A stretch of 64,000 nt of DNA, from NCBI RefSeq assembly GCF_036370855.1, contig NC_088102.1:44243835-44307834 (forward strand). Reading direction: 5' to 3'. The notes below the pieces were generated by a model. It was not told the DNA's origin and did not search any database. It worked only from the letters and a program-made list of their open reading frames with translations. The stretch comes from Dromaius novaehollandiae. Its lineage: Eukaryota > Chordata > Aves > Casuariiformes > Dromaiidae. The stretch's first letter is position 1; the number at the start of each line of letters is the position of its first letter. The translations under genes were made by a program, and so were the position numbers. Below, one piece after another: positions 59,301-64,000 of the stretch.

Positions 59301-62300
59301 CATTGGCTTACAAGCTAAACACTTGCTGCTGCTATCATTCGGGAGGGGGCCAGGGCACTCATGTCCTTCCCCCAGCTCTTCTTCATACTGAAGAGTTGGT
59401 GTGAGGACTCGCATGTGTTGCTATGGAGCACAGTGACTGTGGCTTTGCCAGCACTTCTGGGGACATGTGCACAGTTCTTCTCACCTGGGTGGGGAATGTG
59501 TTACAGGACCGAGCTCCGATTTGGAACTGGGTACATGCAACACACAGATATTCCCCTATGGGCTTGTTGGGTAGCCTTGGGTGATGCTGAGGTGTGCTTT
59601 GCAAAAGGCTGCAGGAAGGTACTGGACCAAGGCATTGCATGGTGCTGCTTGGCTGTGCAGGGGCCTGTTCCCAGAGCTCTTTTGAGCAGTAGCTTTTCAA
59701 ATGACTGTTTGTCTTTTGGGTTTCAGGTGACAGCAAGCTGCAAAACCCCAGGTACATCTGGGATGTGCTCTCTGCCCATGAAGATGAGAACCCCTAGTTA
59801 GAGAGTGGTCCTCACAGTCACCACCAGGCATTTCCAGCTTCTTCAGCTGCTCCCAGGTACCCTTGCAACATTGGCAGCCTCCAAAGGTTGGTCCTCTTGC
59901 TTGTCTAGTAGACAGGTTACATGTGCTCATTCCCCTGCTGTCTTAGTGCTTCTATACCCAAATTGGTAAGTCAGGGATAACTGCATGGCAGAAGGTCTTG
60001 GTGCTGCAGGCTCCCTCTCTACTTGGTGTGGAGGTTTTTGAGGCCCATCAGGAGATTCTGGAGACAACACTGACACTTGTAAGCCCCCAGGGCCCAGGTC
60101 TCTGAAGGAAAAGACTCAGGCTGTGTGTCCTCCCTGCCCCAAATCCTTGGAATAAAGTGTGGTCCCATCTCTATGGCTGTTTCAGTGGGACTTCCCTTGA
60201 ACATGCATGCCTGGATCCTTCTCCTCAAACCCTATTGTTGTCTGTTGCCTCTTTCTAGTGTAGTAGATGATAGGTGACTTGAACCTGGGCTGAGGAGCTG
60301 GAGGAAGCTCTCAGGACTAGAGGAAACGGGCCCCCTTCTGAAGGCTGAGAGCCTGTCCTAATGTTGTTCTGCCCTAGCAGCTTTCTTCTTTTCCATCTGT
60401 CCCTTGCACCAAGTGTTTCTGTGGGGCCACTGTTCTCAGTGGCTGCCTCTCCTACCCCTCATTAGTGCAGGGCTTGGCATGCCAGCAGGAGGGGGCCTCA
60501 GCGTGTCTGCGCCTTGATCGGATTTGTCAAGGCTCCTTCCCTTTTCTTCCTGTTCATTGAGGGCTGAAACAAAGCAAACAGAAGAGAGGAATTCCAAAGA
60601 ATAGGAGCAAGGGAAGAGAGGAACGCTGGAGTGACAAGCTGCCCCTGTACGCAACCCCCCCCTCCCCCTTCCTGCTCTAGTGGGGCAAAGCTGGAGGCAG
60701 AGCATTTGGGGAGGTGAGGCCTTTCCCCAGCACCCTTGTTCCCAGCTCTGTTGCCAGCTGCTTTGCTCCCAGTGCTGTGGAGCTGTTGCATGCTGCAGCC
60801 CAGAGAGCTCCTGACCCCATTGCCTATGTAATTTCCAGGGTGAGGTTGTCCCTGTTACATTGAAGTGCCAGCAGTGAGAGGAAAGGAGGCCTGGGCCTGC
60901 TGCCTCCTCTCAGCACAGGCATGAGGACCTAAATGGATCTTGAGTGAAACAGGCTGTTGTTTGAACTGCTTTGTTTGTCGTGGGCTGTGGTAAAAGGTTT
61001 CCCTCTTTACCTGTGCCAGGAAAGTTTCTCCTGTCAGCCAGCCCAGCACAGAGCTGAACATCCTGTGTAGATGCCGGGGCAGCAAGGCACCAGCCCCTCC
61101 CCAGCCTGTGGCCAGATAAGCACTTGAACAAGGCCATTCTGTGCAGCCAGGTCTGGGAAGTAGAAACAAATGTGGCTTGGCACTTGTACGGTTTCCCAGG
61201 AGGCAGGGGACTCAGGAGGGGGAGTCATGGCCAGCCAAGCCAGGCTGTCACAGGTGGAGCTTCATTCTGTCTGAGAGAGCTCCCTACCTTCTCTTCCATC
61301 TCCAGGCCATCTTGCAGGTTCCTCTTCATTCTGCCCTCAGCCCCACTATGGATTGGCAGGGGAGGCCACAGGATGCTAAGGAGCCCCAGCATTAAGTACT
61401 TGAGGAGGAAATGCATCCCCATCAATGACCACCTTGCATTTAAGCCACAAGGAACAGCCCTTATGTCACAGTCTATGTTTCGTCTCCTTCCTCTTCCTCA
61501 TTGTTCTCCCCCTTCTGGCAATCTCCGTACCTTATGGTTTAATTAAAGAATGGAGTAAAGTGCTTAGACTCCAAAATGTGCAAATTAGGGGTTACTAATC
61601 CCTTTCCTCAATGGGTGCTCATTTCCTGCCCGGTCTGTTATCAAACTTCTTTCCCCAGAGTGGAAACTCATGCAAACTCCAGACCTCCACTCTCTCCTTG
61701 CTTGCTGTGCAGAGGAAGAAGGGAGAGGAGGAACAGGACAGCCATGGGGGAGGAGGGGAAGTGAGCAGTGGGCTTCTGAAACTCTCAAGGTGGATTTGTA
61801 GTCAACACTTCTCCTGCCCTGGATGTTTTTGCTGTTCCAGGAGCAATGTATCAAGGGGTTCTGGTTTCTCTGCTTGCTGTTCATCCACCAGTGCAGTTCT
61901 GCCAGTCTGTTTCCAGTGTTGGCCATGGAAACCAGCTAACCACCTTTCTTGTGTTTTGGGTGTTTTTTTTTTTTTTTTTGTTTTGGGTGTTGCCTTCCTA
62001 TGCAGGTAAACATTCTGGCTGAGGAAGCACCTGCTTTGCTGTGCATGTGTGCTTATATGCTGGATTGTTCAGTTCGGCTTTCCCTGTGTATGTACATCTC
62101 TCCCTCTCTTCCTGATTCTGCCCTGCATCCTGATCACCAGTGTATGCCCAAATGAGCTATATTTCAGCTTTGCACTCCTTGTGTTGCTGAAAGCTCATGG
62201 CTTCCTACTGAAAGCAGGAGGTTGGTGTCTGGCAATGCTGCTTGAGGACGGAGGTTCACACAAGCTCTCTTCCTCTGTAGAAGCTGAAATCCCTGTATAG

Positions 62301-64000
62301 GACACATGCTATCAGTCTGAAGGGGAAGACAGAATATCTCCTGTTCCATAGAGGCACCAGCAGCATAAGAGTAGTGAGGATGGGGGTGCAGTGAAAAGGA
62401 CGAGACCCTTCCTGGGGTAGGAGGGAAATTCAGTGCTGACAGTCACAGGTTAGGCTGAGCTCTTATGCCTCCTTCTTGCTCTTGGCGCAGCGAACAGCTC
62501 TTCCTCCAGGGTGGTCAGAGCTATCTGCAAAGTGTAAGCCTCTCTATAGCTCAGGTATCACCACAGATTCATAAAATGCCCAGAGTACCCTGAATGGATG
62601 GCAATATTGTTCTGAGCTGTCTGGTTTTTTTAGCAGCGTCCCTCGGGGAAGGGCTGTGCCTGCCCTGAGCCATACTGGTTTGCTATTTATAGTGCGGTTG
62701 TTCCATTCCTGTCTGGCTGAGGTCTGCTTTCAGCCTTGCTTGGGCACTGAGGGCATCAGTGCCAGGAATAGCTCTGGGCATGGAGCGGCTGCTCAAACAC
62801 AGCTTGAGCCAGTCCTTGGTGGAAGGGGCTAGAGCTGTGTCTTTGAGCTCTGGCTGTGGCTCATCCTGAGTGTCAGCCTCCTCTGTGGTGCACCTGCTTT
62901 TCATACAGGGGGAAGCAAAGAGAATTGCCCTTCTTTTGTTCTGGCACCCCTCCAAGTGAGGGCCTGGATTCCCTGTGTTGCTGAGGCTGTCAGAATTGAG
63001 TATGGCACTGCCAGAGATGGTATCCAGAACAATTGCCCCAGGCCTTGGTGTGATGCACTTGCAAAGAACTGGACGGGTGTTTGCATGAAGAGTCCTGCCC
63101 CTTGCATGTCCTTTAACCAGTGGCTGTGACCTCTTGGTTGTGTATCCTGAATTGTTGCCCATAAGGGTGGGTGGACTCCTCTTCAGTGTCGTGCCTGTCC
63201 GTCCCTCGCATGGGGCCTAGCTGCTCTCTCCCAAGGCTAGTGCTTCCTGGCATCTGGAGAGCTTGAACAGAGGTCTGAAAAGAGCTCTGTGGTACAGGAA
63301 ACATCAACACCTTCCTTAGTGCTATTGCTCAAGCAGAGCTGTTCCATCACTTTGGTTTGTGATGCTCTCAGCTTCTCTGGAGAGCAGAGCTGAGCAAATA
63401 ATTAATTGCTTGATATAGCGCCCAAAATGAAAAGCTGGGGTGGGGGGAGGGAACAGTTTAAGGCACCTTTTATCTTTTATTTTAAATGTAACACAGCTGA
63501 ATTTGAAACAAAACAATGCAAAATGAGACTTACTGCTTGGAAAACAAAGCATTTTGTTCTTGTCCAAAACCTGTCATGAAGTAGCAAATAGCTCTGGGCT
63601 GTCTGGAAACTGCAGTTTTCAATCAATAACTATTTGGCTGAAAACACTTACTAGCTTTTCTGGCGACAATGCACCACAGGCACCTGGGGGCCTGGCTCAG
63701 AGCCAAGCCCCCTAGCATCTTCCCAGAGTTGGCAGGGAGGATGGTGTTGTGGCCTCCTATGGGCTTTTCCAAGCAGAGCAGCAGATCCCAGGTGGCTGGA
63801 GTCATTTTCCTCCTTTTCACTGTGATTAACTTGATGTTTTGTGTGAGATGATGCAGACTCCACAAGCATCCACAGGGGCTAAGTCTGGTCCGATGTCCTG
63901 GGATACAGTCCCTCTTGTCCCATTGGGGAGCAGCTCCTGTTGCAAGTTATTCAGGAATGTTCCAGGGAAGCAGGGTGATCTTTGGGATCTCCTGTCAGTC
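53371..64000 (+). other. Probable first intron of LARGE2; no coding exon seen
   Basis: About 10.6 kb of TG-rich, intron-like sequence. Open frames of 60-185 codons occur on both strands, but none resembles the LARGE2 glycosyltransferase or any other family I know. No DxD-type or glycosyltransferase-8-like motif was found. A 19-bp poly-T lies near 61962. No interspersed repeat was recognised. Confidence 0.5.
61953..61991 (+). repeat. Poly-T flanked by a 12-bp direct repeat
   Basis: GTTTTGGGTGTT occurs on both sides (61953-61964 and 61980-61991) of a T-run of about 18. The arrangement looks like a target-site duplication around a bare poly-A tail on the minus strand, but slippage within a T/G-rich run would give the same picture. 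Confidence 0.5.

Noticed and set aside
53371-64000. Search for LARGE2 coding exons
   Set aside because: No stretch resembling the glycosyltransferase-8 or GT49-like parts was found on the plus strand; the coding exons are probably to the right of the window.
1-64000. Retroviral, LTR, Polinton or other capsid-bearing fossils; CRISPR arrays; bacterial-type operons
   Set aside because: No paired long terminal repeats, no gag/pol/env-like frames and no regularly spaced repeats were seen. Only CR1 LINE fragments are recognisable.

Overview
The window is nuclear DNA from a land vertebrate, most likely a bird or another sauropsid. The evidence is split genes with GT-AG introns, GC-rich gene-dense sequence, several decayed CR1 LINE fragments as the only interspersed repeats I recognise, and proteins closest to what I remember of chicken orthologues. 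I cannot name the species.

The gene order is CRY2 (+), MAPK8IP1/JIP1 (+), FREY1 (-), PEX16 (-), then a probable LARGE2 5' end (+). This is the order I recall for human 11p11.2 (CRY2, MAPK8IP1, C11orf94/FREY1, PEX16, LARGE2). Positions 62-5014 hold the last seven coding exons of CRY2, the circadian repressor. About 7.9 kb of 3'UTR and intergenic DNA follow. MAPK8IP1 runs from 12930 to 41197. It is complete: 12 coding exons encode 694 residues with JNK-binding, SH3 and PTB regions. A second, mutually exclusive first exon lies at 19929-19999. Tail to tail with it, beyond a minus-strand CR1 copy, is the small three-exon gene FREY1 (92 residues). PEX16 follows (11 exons, 348 residues) and starts inside a CpG island at about 52.3-53.2 kb. 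The far side of that island carries a plus-strand splice donor, which I read as the first non-coding exon of LARGE2. A G-rich minisatellite and about 10.6 kb without recognisable coding exons follow.

The genes do not form a functional pathway. CRY2 acts in the nuclear clock, JIP1 is a cytoplasmic JNK and kinesin scaffold, FREY1 acts in sperm-protein assembly in the ER, and PEX16 acts in peroxisome membrane biogenesis. All exon boundaries were placed by hand. They were checked by reading-frame continuity and by agreement with remembered family sequences, not by alignment. I saw no retrovirus, capsid-bearing element, CRISPR array or operon-like structure. The most rewarding items are the bird-like FREY1 gene, the alternative JIP1 first exon with its own promoter-like MEF2 site, the conserved CRY2 phosphodegron geometry, and the G-quadruplex-prone minisatellite beside the PEX16/LARGE2 promoter.
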